Assembly: GCF_028767185.1 (NCBI RefSeq)
Contig: NZ_JARACK010000002.1
Coordinates: forward strand, 1 to 64,000
Direction of reading: 5' to 3'
DNA length: 64,000 nucleotides
Origin: Mangrovimonas aestuarii
GTDB taxonomy: Bacteria; Bacteroidota; Bacteroidia; Flavobacteriales; Flavobacteriaceae
Below are positions 1 to 8,933 of the stretch, piece after piece (the stretch's first letter is position 1; each line of letters starts with the position of its first letter). Under the pieces are notes generated by a model. The model ran no database searches and had not been told where the DNA came from. It saw only the letters and a list, made by a program, of their open reading frames with translations. A program made the translations under genes and the position numbers.

Positions 1-875
1 TCACCGATATGGGAACTGCCAGCAGTTTGACAATTTCTGATGATTTCTTTGGATTTGTTGAAACAGTTACTTCAACTGGTGTAATTCAATTTGGACCTTA
101 TACTTCAGGAAATGAGGTGTCATTTACAGTAAGCGATGATAATGATGCCAATTGTGAGTTTACCAGTGATCCGGTTAGTTTTACGTGTCCTCCTACTAAC
201 GATGATTGTCCTAATTCAGTTGCTGTAGTCCAAGAAACGGGTATCGCCGATGCAGCTTCTGCAACAGCGATTCCAGGAACTATAAATGGTGCAACCGATT
301 CAGGTGTGGCCGCTGAAAGCTGTAATGGTGCGACAGGTATGGCTGATGATGATGTATGGTATTCTTTTGAAGCGTTGACTGCTGATGTTAATATAACTTT
401 CGATGCTAATTTCGATTCTGTTGTTCAGTTGTATTCAGGAACATGTGCCGGGGGATTAACAGTAATAGGCTGTTCTGATGGTATTCTTACAGCTGGTGTA
501 GAAGAGGTTCAAGCAACGGGATTAACTGTTGGGGAGACTTATTATTTGCGTATTTATCAATATGGACAAACTCCAGCAATAGATGGTTCTTTCGATTTAA
601 AAGTATGGTCATCTATGGCGTTAGGAATAGAAGATTTTGAGCAACAATATCTGTTTTCATATTATCCTAACCCTGTGAAATCTGAATTGACATTGAAGGC
701 ACAAAAGGATATTCAAAACGTTGTGGTTTACAATGTGTTGGGGCAGCAAGTTCTTGAGGTAAATCCAAATACTATTAATGCTACTCTTTATATGGGGAAC
801 CTGCAAGAGGGTGCATATTTTGTGAAAGTAACCATTAATGGTATTGAAGAAACGTTTAGAATTATTAAACAATAA
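1..875 (+). CDS. T9SS-exported surface/secreted protein, 3' part only
   Basis: The reading frame is open to the left edge, so the N-terminus lies outside the window; the first ATG at 9 is internal. What remains is a Cys-containing beta-rich stretch, then a domain starting near 'NDDCPNS' with a 'DDVWYSFEA' motif, typical of pre-peptidase-like/jelly-roll modules in flavobacterial exoproteins. The last ~75 residues, beginning 'YPNPVKSELTLKAQ' and ending 'FRIIKQ', are a type A T9SS C-terminal sorting domain: the protein crosses the outer membrane through PorU/V-dependent T9SS and is released or anchored to A-LPS. The sorting domain is nearly identical at DNA level to that of the next gene. A strong terminator follows. 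The substrate or ligand cannot be told from this fragment. Confidence 0.85.
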   Translation, partial: TDMGTASSLTISDDFFGFVETVTSTGVIQFGPYTSGNEVSFTVSDDNDANCEFTSDPVSFTCPPTNDDCPNSVAVVQETGIADAASATAIPGTINGATDSGVAAESCNGATGMADDDVWYSFEALTADVNITFDANFDSVVQLYSGTCAGGLTVIGCSDGILTAGVEEVQATGLTVGETYYLRIYQYGQTPAIDGSFDLKVWSSMALGIEDFEQQYLFSYYPNPVKSELTLKAQKDIQNVVVYNVLGQQVLEVNPNTINATLYMGNLQEGAYFVKVTINGIEETFRIIKQ

Positions 876-901
876 GTAATAATCTCAAATCTTTTTTGAA
901 G

Positions 902-927
902 GCCACCCTTTTGGGTGGCTTTTTTTA
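902..927 (+). terminator. Rho-independent terminator
   Basis: Stem GCCACCC (902-908) / GGGTGGC (913-919) with a TTTT loop, followed by eight T. It ends the first exoprotein gene and is duplicated after the second gene. Confidence 0.9.
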
Positions 928-1081
928 TTGATCTTAATTTCTGTTACTTACCAGAGTAGGCCTTTTTTAAAACTTTTATAAAGCCATAGTTTAAAAATTA
1001 CAATATTTTAGTGTCCTTCTTTCTTGGTGAAATAGCTATCACTTCATAGAAAAAAATAGATACTCTAAGCCTTTACTTAAT

Positions 1082-1145
1082 GTTAAGTTAAATTTTAGGT
1101 TAAGTAGCGTTAATGCTTGGTTTCGGTTGTTTCTGCTTTTGTTAA
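1082..1145 (+). promoter_or_regulatory. GTTAA direct-repeat array
   Basis: Five GTTAA pentamers on the same strand start at 1082, 1087, 1099, 1109 and 1141; the middle steps of 12 and 10 bp are close to one helical turn. The same array with identical spacing is present at 4909-4972. Possible operator for a direct-repeat-binding regulator such as an OmpR-family response regulator; inference only. Confidence 0.4.
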
Positions 1146-1158
1146 ACGTATAGTTTTG
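1127..1158 (+). promoter_or_regulatory. Bacteroidota-type promoter
   Basis: -33 element TTG (1127-1129), 21-nt spacer, -7 element TAGTTTTG (1151-1158) matching TANNTTTG. Places the transcript start near 1165 and a leader of about 40 nt. The identical arrangement occurs in the second repeat copy. Confidence 0.7.
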
Positions 1159-1202
1159 CCGCCGGTTTTTCTAATCAACTATTAATAAACTAAAAAAAAC
1201 AA

Positions 1203-4200
1203 ATGAAAAAGATTACTTTATGGTTATTAGCCATATGTTGCTTTTTAGTGTCCCATCAAGGATTTTCAAAGCATACATTGCTTACAATAACCAGATCACA
1301 CAATCTAACAAAGGACAATGGAGTTGCTCCAGGTCTTAATGATACAGATGTTTGTGATGAACCAACAGAGTTAAGTGCAACTAACATCACCCAAACTACA
1401 GCTGATTTAGAATGGATAGCTGGAAATACAGAAACTTCTTGGAATGTGGAGTACGGAGCTACAGGATTTGTACAGGGTGAAGGTACTACGGTAACTGGAA
1501 TATCAACTAATTTATATAGTGTTGATGGATTGGTTGCAGACTCAGACTATGAATTTTATGTTCAGGCTAATTGTGATGTAGATATAAATAGCTCTTGGTT
1601 AGGGCCTTACGCGCTCCATACTTTATGTAATAGTGTATCTGCTCCTTTAACAGAGTCTTTTGCAAATACAACTACACCACTTTGTTGGTTTACAACAAGT
1701 CTGACGAGTACATGGAAATTTAGTACAGGAGCATCTTATGCCGCACAATATGCTCAAGACCATACTACTGGAGGAGGTACTAATTATGCTTGGGTTGACG
1801 GGTCTAATATAGATTTAGAAGGTTCTGTGAGTTTAACCACTGTACCGATTGATGTATCGGGACTATCAAATCCTTCATTGTCATTCGCTTTGTTTAGCAA
1901 CAATACGAGTTCAGAAGCCTCTAATGATATTGACGTTGAGGTTTTTGATGGTGTATCTTGGAACAATGTTTATAATACTACAGAACTTTTAGGTGACCAA
2001 TGGCAAGAATATACAATCGATCTTTCTGGTCTAACAATTACAAGTGATATTATGGTAAGGTTTACTGTGTCGGCCGATTCTGATGCTGCTCCAAGTTCTT
2101 ATCATAATGATGTTCTTTTCGATGATATTGTTGTAAATGAGCTACCTAGTTGTTTAGAGCCTAATAATGTGGTTATTAGTAATGTTTTGGCTAATTCTGC
2201 AGAGTTGAGCTGGGTAGATCAGGATAGTAATCCAAATAACTGGAACATCGAGTTGATTGCAGCGGGAACTTCGCCTACAGGTGTTGTTACTCACTCTGCG
2301 ACTACGAACCCTTTTACACTTGATGGATTGACTGGTAATACAGCATACGAAGTTTATATTCAAACATCTTGTGTAAACGGAGATAGTAGTGCTTGGGTTG
2401 GTCCTTTTAGTATGAATACGCCTTGTGAGTCAATGGATTTGCCAGTTTGTACCGATTTTACAGGGGTGCCTAATGGAAACGCTGCTACATTAACCAATGA
2501 GGATTGTTGGAATTTCTTAGATGGTGGTAATGGCTATGGTTATGTAACCAATGGTCAGTTTTATATTTTTAACGGAGCTGATATAAACAATGATTATGCA
2601 CTAGTAAGTCCGCAAATAAACAATTTGGGCTCTGGTGATAACCAAATTACTTTTGATGTTAAGGCAGTAACTTCATCTACCGGTGTTTCTGCTAAGGATA
2701 TTATTGTTGGAACTTTAAGTGCTCCGGAAATAGGTGCTTCATTTACTCCAATAACGACGGTTACAGTGACTGAAGCTTATCCAACACCAGAAAATTTCAC
2801 AGTAACAATTCCAAGTGGTACAGATCAATTTTTAGCTTTAAAGCACGGTTTGGGAGCTGGTTATGTTAAATTTTATTTTGACAATATCTGTATTGAGCCT
2901 ATTCCTTCCTGTTTAGAGGTAGAAGATATTACTTATAGTAGCCTTACTAATAGTAGTGTTAACCTATCATGGATGGCAGGAGCTGACGAAACCTCTTGGA
3001 ATATTGAATATGGTCCAGTTGGATTTACTCAAGGAACAGGTACAGTGGTTACTGCAGATTCTAATCCTTATGTACTTACAGATTTGAACGGTAACACCGA
3101 GTACGATGTATATGTTCAAGCAAACTGTGGTGCAGGAGATTTAGCTTATTGGGCTGAAGGAGCAAGTTTTACAACATTTTGCGATCCTCTTGATTTGCCA
3201 CTATGTGAAGAATTTGATGAAGCGCCATCAGGAAACTCATCAGTTCCTACTATTGAAGAATGCTGGACTTTTATTGATAGTGGTTCTGGGTATGGTTATG
3301 TGGATTATACTGAAGCATTTTATTTGAAAAACCATAATGATTCAACTGGAGATTACATCTTAGTAAGCCCAGAAATAAATGCACTATCTAGCGGTTCTAA
3401 TCGAGTACGTTTTTTTGCTAAAGGGCCACAAGATACCGATTTAATTGTTGGTACTTTAAGCTATCCAACAGACGGTAGTACTTTTACAGCAATAGAGACA
3501 ATTACCTTATCAAGTAGTGAATACGAGTCATTTATAGTAGATATTCCAGTTGGTACTGACACTTATGTGGGTATAAAGCATGGACAGTCTGCTGTGAATC
3601 TTACCTACAGAATTGATTCGGTGTGTATTGAAGAAATACCAAGTTGCCTTGAGGTGTCAGATATTGTAGTTAATCCAATTTCTGATAATTCAGCAACAAT
3701 GCAATGGACGGTAAATGGGAATGAGACTGAGTGGATTGTTGAGTACGGAGAAGCAGGTTTTGAACAAGGAACAGGGGATTTAGTGTACACTTCTACATCT
3801 CCATTTACTCTTGATAACCTTATTGGAGGAACTCAATACGAATTTTATGTGCAAGCAAACTGCGGTGCAGGAGATTTGGCTGCTTGGACAGGTCCAATCT
3901 TGTTTACTACTGATTGTGGAGCTTTCACTCCTGAGTATTTGGAGGACTTTGAAAACATCTCAACATTAAATGAAACGTGTTGGACAGAGGGATCGGCTTC
4001 AACTATTGCAGAAGGACCTAATGGGACTGATAGCGCTTGGATGATTGATAGTTTTAATAATGATGGTAATGGAGGGAGTGCCAGAATCCGTTTAAATTCA
4101 AACACTAAAATGGATTGGCTAGTATCTCCTGTTTTCGATCTTTCGGCTGGAGGTTATGGATTACGATTTGATGCAGGCGTTACAGCGCATGATAGTTCTG

Positions 4201-4706
4201 CCCCTGGATATATGGGATCTGATGATCAAGTTCAAGTACTGATATCTGAAGATAATGGTGCTACATGGACTAATTTACTAACTTGGGTTTCTGGTGATCA
4301 TCCATTTAACGCAGGGTATGAAGTGCTTGTCGATTTATCCTCTTATACAAGTGCAACAAGCAGAATTGCTATTTGGGCAAATGAAGGAACTTCTGATGAC
4401 ACCGAAGATTATGACTTTTTCGTAGATAATTTTGAGGTAACTACTTGGGATACTTTAGGGGTTGAAGAAAATAAAATAGCTGGATTAGCATTTTATCCTA
4501 ACCCTGTGAAATCTGAATTGACACTGAAGTCACAAAAGGATATTCAAAACATAGCTGTTTACAATGTGTTGGGACAGCAGGTTATTGAGGTAAATCCAAA
4601 TACTATTAATGCTACTCTTGATATGGGGAACCTGCAAGAAGGTGCATATTTTGTGAAAGTAACCATTAATGGTGCTGTAGAAACGTTTAGAATTATTAAA
4701 CAGTAA
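1203..4706 (+). CDS. T9SS-exported FnIII / choice-of-anchor modular protein
   Basis: 1167 aa with a Sec signal peptide (about 1-22, 'MKKITLWLLAICCFLVSHQG'). Four fibronectin type III modules (about 51-142, 317-407, 569-660, 814-905) alternate with four jelly-roll 'choice-of-anchor'/cleaved-adhesin-like modules (about 145-315, 408-568, 661-813, 906-1080); each FnIII carries the 'W.(V/I)EYG...G' and 'YEFYVQANC' signatures. The last ~75 residues are a type A T9SS sorting domain ending 'FRIIKQ'. No protease or glycosidase motif is visible, so an adhesin or matrix role is more likely than an enzyme. ATG at 1203 is the start because it opens the signal peptide and lies ~40 nt after the promoter. 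It is the shorter paralogue of the next gene. Confidence 0.9.
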   Translation: MKKITLWLLAICCFLVSHQGFSKHTLLTITRSHNLTKDNGVAPGLNDTDVCDEPTELSATNITQTTADLEWIAGNTETSWNVEYGATGFVQGEGTTVTGISTNLYSVDGLVADSDYEFYVQANCDVDINSSWLGPYALHTLCNSVSAPLTESFANTTTPLCWFTTSLTSTWKFSTGASYAAQYAQDHTTGGGTNYAWVDGSNIDLEGSVSLTTVPIDVSGLSNPSLSFALFSNNTSSEASNDIDVEVFDGVSWNNVYNTTELLGDQWQEYTIDLSGLTITSDIMVRFTVSADSDAAPSSYHNDVLFDDIVVNELPSCLEPNNVVISNVLANSAELSWVDQDSNPNNWNIELIAAGTSPTGVVTHSATTNPFTLDGLTGNTAYEVYIQTSCVNGDSSAWVGPFSMNTPCESMDLPVCTDFTGVPNGNAATLTNEDCWNFLDGGNGYGYVTNGQFYIFNGADINNDYALVSPQINNLGSGDNQITFDVKAVTSSTGVSAKDIIVGTLSAPEIGASFTPITTVTVTEAYPTPENFTVTIPSGTDQFLALKHGLGAGYVKFYFDNICIEPIPSCLEVEDITYSSLTNSSVNLSWMAGADETSWNIEYGPVGFTQGTGTVVTADSNPYVLTDLNGNTEYDVYVQANCGAGDLAYWAEGASFTTFCDPLDLPLCEEFDEAPSGNSSVPTIEECWTFIDSGSGYGYVDYTEAFYLKNHNDSTGDYILVSPEINALSSGSNRVRFFAKGPQDTDLIVGTLSYPTDGSTFTAIETITLSSSEYESFIVDIPVGTDTYVGIKHGQSAVNLTYRIDSVCIEEIPSCLEVSDIVVNPISDNSATMQWTVNGNETEWIVEYGEAGFEQGTGDLVYTSTSPFTLDNLIGGTQYEFYVQANCGAGDLAAWTGPILFTTDCGAFTPEYLEDFENISTLNETCWTEGSASTIAEGPNGTDSAWMIDSFNNDGNGGSARIRLNSNTKMDWLVSPVFDLSAGGYGLRFDAGVTAHDSSAPGYMGSDDQVQVLISEDNGATWTNLLTWVSGDHPFNAGYEVLVDLSSYTSATSRIAIWANEGTSDDTEDYDFFVDNFEVTTWDTLGVEENKIAGLAFYPNPVKSELTLKSQKDIQNIAVYNVLGQQVIEVNPNTINATLDMGNLQEGAYFVKVTINGAVETFRIIKQ

Positions 4707-4732
4707 GTAATAATCTCTAATCTTTTTTGAAG

Positions 4733-4759
4733 GCCACCCTTTGGGTGGCTTTTTTTTTT
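4733..4759 (+). terminator. Rho-independent terminator (duplicate)
   Basis: Stem GCCACCC (4733-4739) / GGGTGGC (4743-4749), TTT loop, then ten T. Copy of the terminator at 902-927. Confidence 0.9.
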
Positions 4760-4908
4760 GATCTTAATTTCTGTTACTTACCAAAGTAGGCCTTTTTTTA
4801 AACTTTTATAAAGCCATAGTTTAAAAATTACAAAATTTTAGTGTCCTTCTTTCTTGGTGAATAGCTATCACTTGATAAAAAAATGGATACTCTAAGCCTT
4901 TACTTAAT

Positions 4909-4972
4909 GTTAAGTTAAATTCTAGGTTAAGTGGCGTTAATGCATGGTTTCGATTGTTTCTGCTTTTGTTAA
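4909..4972 (+). promoter_or_regulatory. GTTAA direct-repeat array (duplicate)
   Basis: GTTAA starts at 4909, 4914, 4926, 4936 and 4968, the same spacing (5, 12, 10, 32) as in the first copy even though flanking bases have changed. Confidence 0.4.
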
Positions 4973-4985
4973 ACGTATAGTTTTG
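4954..4985 (+). promoter_or_regulatory. Bacteroidota-type promoter (duplicate)
   Basis: TTG (4954-4956), 21-nt spacer, TAGTTTTG (4978-4985). Leader of roughly 40 nt to the ATG at 5031. Confidence 0.7.
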
Positions 4986-5030
4986 CCGCCGGTTTTTCTA
5001 ATCAACTATTAATAAACTAAAAAAAAACAT

Positions 5031-8000
5031 ATGAAAAAGATTAGCTTATGGCTCTTGGCTTTATGCTGTGTTTTGATATCCCAACAAGGGTTTTCACAGT
5101 ACACATTGCCAACAATAGGGGGGCCACAAAATGTAGTTGCAGGAAGTAATGTTACTCTAAACTTGAATGATTCTGCGAATACAGATGATTTTCCTACAAA
5201 TTATTATCAAGATTTTATAGTAACTGCTTTTTGGAGCAGCGGTAATGGTGCTTGGTCTAGCCAAGCGGGAATTACAATGGTTACTTCGGCAGGGAGTGTC
5301 TCAGTTACTCCACCTACCTCTGGAGGAATGGATGGAACTTTTGGAACTCAATTAACCTTTACAGGTACACTACCTGCAATTTATGACCCTTCGGTTGATG
5401 GTACTTTAAATTTGATTTTATCACAGTCGATGACTGGAACCAATGGTATTTGGTCTGGTATTAACGTTACATTAATACCTGGCTGTTATGAACCAACTGG
5501 ACTAAACGCAATTAATGTTACACAAAATGCCGCTGATTTAGTTTGGACAGTTGGTGATTCTGAAACGTCGTGGAATATTGAGTATGGAGTTTCTGGTTTT
5601 GCGCTAGGAACAGGAACCGCAGTAAACGGATTAACAACTAATTCATATAGTATTAATGGATTGGTGGCGGATTCGAACTATCAGTTTTATGTTCAGGCAG
5701 ACTGTGGAGATAATAATAGTATCTGGTCTGGACCTTATACGCTTCATACTTTATGCGATGCCGTAACAGCACCCATAACACAAAACTTTGCTAACCCAAT
5801 TACTCCAATTTGTTGGTTCACTACAGGTCCTGATACATATACTTGGAAATTTGATTTAGGTGCTTATACACCATCTGAAAATGTTTTAGATTACACTTCT
5901 TCGGGTGATACTTATTATGCATGGGTTGATGGCAGTGATTTAGATACAGGTGATTCTGCGAGTTTAACGACGGTACCTATTGATGTTTCTGGGTTAACAA
6001 ATCCGTCTTTATCATTCGCGTTATTTAGTAGAAATACATGGAGCGACATATCTAATGATATTGATATTGAGGTGTTTGATGGTTCTTCTTGGAATAATGT
6101 TTTTAGTCTTACTGAGGTTTTAGGTGCTGACTGGCAAGAATTTTTTGTAGACCTTTCTGATCTTACCATCACAGATGATATTATGGTTAGGTTTACGGTG
6201 TCTGCAGATTCTGATGCTACTGTTAATTACTTCTTCCATCACAATGATGTTCTTTTCGATAATATTGTAATAGATGAGATGCCATCATGTGTGCAGCCAG
6301 TTACTATCACAGCTAGCGAAGAAGGTATTTCTTCAAATTCTATTGAATTAAGCTGGGAAGAGCAGGACAGCAACCCAAATAGTTGGAACGTTGAGGTGGT
6401 TACCTCAGGAACTACACCAACAGGTGTTGCCACTCATACAGCAGGTACAAACCCTTTTACTATAACCGGATTAACAGGTAATACTACTTATGATATCTAT
6501 ATTCAAACGTCATGTTCAAACGGAAATAACAGTACTTGGGTTGGTCCACATACTGTAACAACTGTCTGTGGAGCATTCGATTCTATTTGTGAGGATTTTA
6601 ATGGGATTCCTACGGGTACTTCTGTTAATCCGAATACCCCTGATTGCTGGTTCTTTTTAGATACAGGGAATGGTTTTGGACATGTGAAAAACGAAGCTTT
6701 TTATATCAACAACTATACAGATCAGGTTAATGATTATATGTTGGTAAGTCCTCAAATTAATAACTTAAGTTCAGGAAATAATCAAGTTACCTTTGGTGTT
6801 AAGGCATCGTCTTCAAATCCTTCTGCTCAGCAGTTTATTGTTGGAACCATGAGCGATCCTGAATTAGGGTCTACATTCACTTCAATTGGAACATATACCG
6901 TTACAGCAACTTATCCGCAATTGGAGGAGTTTACAGTGACTATACCAAGTGGTACAAATCAATATCTAGCCTTTAAACATGGTTTAGCTGGTTTAAGTAT
7001 CAACTTGTTTTTTGATAATATTTGTATAGAGGCTATTCCTACATGTGCGGAAGTGCAAAATATTACTAACAATAACATCACTAATAATTCTGTGGAGGTA
7101 TCATGGACAACAGGGGATGATGAAATTGCTTGGAATATAGAATATGTTCCTGCTGGATTAGCCCAAGGCTCAGGTGCTACTGTGTCTGCAGATTCAAATC
7201 CTTTTGTAATTGATGGTTTAACAGGGAATACTGAGTACGATATATATGTTCAGGCCAATTGTGGTAACGGAGATTTAGGAGAATGGGTAGAAGGACCTAG
7301 CTTTACAACGCTTTGTGATCCTTTCGGAGTACTACCATTATGTGAAGAATTTGATGAGGCTGAATATGGTAATGCTTCCTATCCAACTATTGAAGAATGT
7401 TGGACCTTTATCGATGGTGGACCAGGGTATGGCTATGTCCATTTTTCTGAATCATTTTTGATGAAGAACTTGAGCGATCCTACCGGTGATTACATTTTGG
7501 TAAGTCCTGGAGTAAATACGTTGTCAAACGGAAATAATCGTGTAACCTTTGATGCTAAAGGGCTTCAAGGTACGGATCTAATTGTTGGAACTTTAACTTA
7601 TGCCTTGGACAGTAGTACTTTTACAGCGATAGAGACCATTACGCTATCAAGTAACGAGTATGAGTCATTTATAGTAGATATTCCAGTTGGTACTGACACT
7701 TATGTGGGAATAAAGCATGGACTATCTGCAAACAATCTTACATATAATATTGATTCAGTTTGTATAGAAGAAAGACCGAGTTGTTTGGAAGTGTCAGATG
7801 TGGTAATTGATCCGATTTCTAATGATTCTGCTACAATAGCATGGACTGTAAATGGAAATGAGACGGAATGGATCGTTGAATATGGTGTTGCTGGATTTGA
7901 ACAAGGAACAGGAATGGAAGAAACTACTACAGCTTCTCCATTTACACTTCAGGGGCTTATTGGAGGAATACAATATGAAATATATATTCAAGCCAATTGT

Positions 8001-8846
8001 GGTGGTGGAGATTTAGCGGCATGGACAGGTCCTATCTCATTTACTACTGAATGTGGTGGAGTTTTTACACCAGATTACTTACAAAACTTCGAAAACACCT
8101 TAAGTTTAGGTCAAGCTTGTTGGACTGAAGGATCTGCTTCAACTATCGCTGAGGGACCTAATGGTTCAGACAGTGCTTGGGTGATTGATGGCTTTAATAA
8201 TGATGGAATAACAGGTAGTGCGAGAATTAATTTAAATTCAAACACTAAAATGGACTGGTTAGTATCGCCTGTTTTCGATCTTTCAGCTGGTGGTTACGGA
8301 TTGCGATTTGAAGCTGGTGTTACTGCCCACAATAATACTAATCCTGGGTATATGGGATCAGATGATGAGGTTAAAGTATTAATATCTGAAGATAATGGAA
8401 CTACTTGGGCTGTATTGGAGACTTGGATTTCTGGAGACCACCCGTTTAATGCAGGCTACGAAGCCCTCATTGATTTAACAGATTATACAAGTTCTACCGC
8501 TAGAATAGCTGTTTGGGCAAATGAGGGAACAGTAGATGATGCTGAGGATTATGACTTTTTTATAGATAACATTGAAATTACTTCATGGAGTACTCTAGGG
8601 ATCGAAGAGGACAAAATAGTAGGGTTGGTCTATTACCCTAACCCTATTTCGGATATCCTAAACATTAGAGCAGAGAAGAATTTAAGAGAGATTACAGTTT
8701 ATAACATAATTGGACAAAAAGTGTTGACAAATGTTGTGAATTCTAGAGGAGCTCAAATTGATATGTCTGTTTTGAATGCTGGTGCTTACTTCGTAAAAGT
8801 ATCTACAGACGATAGTTTTGAAACTCTTAGAGTTATAAAACAATAA
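5031..8846 (+). CDS. T9SS-exported FnIII / choice-of-anchor modular protein, long paralogue
   Basis: 1271 aa, signal peptide ~1-23. Paralogue of the previous gene with the same four FnIII (about 151-243, 421-512, 670-762, 918-1007) and four jelly-roll modules, but with an extra N-terminal beta-rich module of ~125 residues (about 24-150, 'PQNVVAGSNVTLNLND') absent from its neighbour. The C-terminal T9SS sorting domain ('YYPNPISDILNIRAEKN' ... 'LRVIKQ') differs clearly from the two upstream ones, so the module set and the tail have different histories. A 47-bp stretch at 7662-7708 is identical to 3525-3571 in the paralogue. Exported and surface-bound or released; ligand unknown. Confidence 0.9.
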   Translation: MKKISLWLLALCCVLISQQGFSQYTLPTIGGPQNVVAGSNVTLNLNDSANTDDFPTNYYQDFIVTAFWSSGNGAWSSQAGITMVTSAGSVSVTPPTSGGMDGTFGTQLTFTGTLPAIYDPSVDGTLNLILSQSMTGTNGIWSGINVTLIPGCYEPTGLNAINVTQNAADLVWTVGDSETSWNIEYGVSGFALGTGTAVNGLTTNSYSINGLVADSNYQFYVQADCGDNNSIWSGPYTLHTLCDAVTAPITQNFANPITPICWFTTGPDTYTWKFDLGAYTPSENVLDYTSSGDTYYAWVDGSDLDTGDSASLTTVPIDVSGLTNPSLSFALFSRNTWSDISNDIDIEVFDGSSWNNVFSLTEVLGADWQEFFVDLSDLTITDDIMVRFTVSADSDATVNYFFHHNDVLFDNIVIDEMPSCVQPVTITASEEGISSNSIELSWEEQDSNPNSWNVEVVTSGTTPTGVATHTAGTNPFTITGLTGNTTYDIYIQTSCSNGNNSTWVGPHTVTTVCGAFDSICEDFNGIPTGTSVNPNTPDCWFFLDTGNGFGHVKNEAFYINNYTDQVNDYMLVSPQINNLSSGNNQVTFGVKASSSNPSAQQFIVGTMSDPELGSTFTSIGTYTVTATYPQLEEFTVTIPSGTNQYLAFKHGLAGLSINLFFDNICIEAIPTCAEVQNITNNNITNNSVEVSWTTGDDEIAWNIEYVPAGLAQGSGATVSADSNPFVIDGLTGNTEYDIYVQANCGNGDLGEWVEGPSFTTLCDPFGVLPLCEEFDEAEYGNASYPTIEECWTFIDGGPGYGYVHFSESFLMKNLSDPTGDYILVSPGVNTLSNGNNRVTFDAKGLQGTDLIVGTLTYALDSSTFTAIETITLSSNEYESFIVDIPVGTDTYVGIKHGLSANNLTYNIDSVCIEERPSCLEVSDVVIDPISNDSATIAWTVNGNETEWIVEYGVAGFEQGTGMEETTTASPFTLQGLIGGIQYEIYIQANCGGGDLAAWTGPISFTTECGGVFTPDYLQNFENTLSLGQACWTEGSASTIAEGPNGSDSAWVIDGFNNDGITGSARINLNSNTKMDWLVSPVFDLSAGGYGLRFEAGVTAHNNTNPGYMGSDDEVKVLISEDNGTTWAVLETWISGDHPFNAGYEALIDLTDYTSSTARIAVWANEGTVDDAEDYDFFIDNIEITSWSTLGIEEDKIVGLVYYPNPISDILNIRAEKNLREITVYNIIGQKVLTNVVNSRGAQIDMSVLNAGAYFVKVSTDDSFETLRVIKQ

Positions 8847-8881
8847 AAATTGCATTAAATATTTTTAGGTTTTCATGTGAT

Positions 8882-8909
8882 AAAGCCGTCCTTAAGGACG
8901 GCTTTTTTT
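8882..8909 (+). terminator. Rho-independent terminator
   Basis: AAGCCGTCC (8883-8891), TTAA loop, GGACGGCTT (8896-8904), T-run to 8909. It separates the exoprotein cluster from the glycosyltransferase operon. Confidence 0.9.
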
Positions 8910-8921
8910 GTGGGCTTTACT

Positions 8922-8929
8922 TACTTTTG
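8922..8929 (+). promoter_or_regulatory. Promoter -7 element
   Basis: TACTTTTG (8922-8929) fits TANNTTTG and lies only 4 nt before the ATG at 8934, implying a very short or absent leader if used. No good TTG is found at the expected upstream distance, so the -33 part is not supported. Confidence 0.4.
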
Positions 8930-8933
8930 CCCT

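Larger units (their letters stand above)
876..1202. other. Intergenic region upstream of the first FnIII exoprotein
   Basis: 327 nt without a gene. It holds the terminator at 902-927, then an A+T-rich stretch, a cluster of five same-strand GTTAA motifs (starting at 1082, 1087, 1099, 1109 and 1141) and a Bacteroidota-type promoter at 1127-1158. Confidence 0.8.
663..1215 (+). repeat. Direct repeat copy A (sorting domain + intergenic + leader)
   Basis: About 550 bp covering the T9SS sorting-domain codons, terminator, the whole intergenic region, promoter and first codons of the next gene. It recurs nearly unchanged at 4494-5043, with scattered substitutions and 1-2 nt indels mostly in homopolymers. 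Non-coding parts are as conserved as coding ones, which points to recent duplication or ongoing gene conversion. Confidence 0.9.
4707..5030. other. Intergenic region upstream of the second FnIII exoprotein
   Basis: 324 nt without a gene, nearly the same sequence as 876-1202: terminator at 4733-4759, GTTAA array at 4909-4972, promoter at 4954-4985. Confidence 0.8.
4494..5043 (+). repeat. Direct repeat copy B
   Basis: Second copy of the ~550-bp block described at 663-1215, again running from 'TATCCTAACCCTG' in the sorting domain through terminator, GTTAA array and promoter into the signal-peptide codons of the following gene. Confidence 0.9.

Noticed and set aside
1203-8846. Repeated modules as a possible CRISPR or tandem repeat array
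   Set aside because: Repeats are ~90-160-residue coding modules with divergent DNA, not short identical repeats with spacers.
8877-8933. In-frame ATG upstream of the glycosyltransferase
   Set aside because: It lies within the terminator of the preceding gene and the extra 19 residues do not resemble GT2 proteins; ATG 8934 is better.
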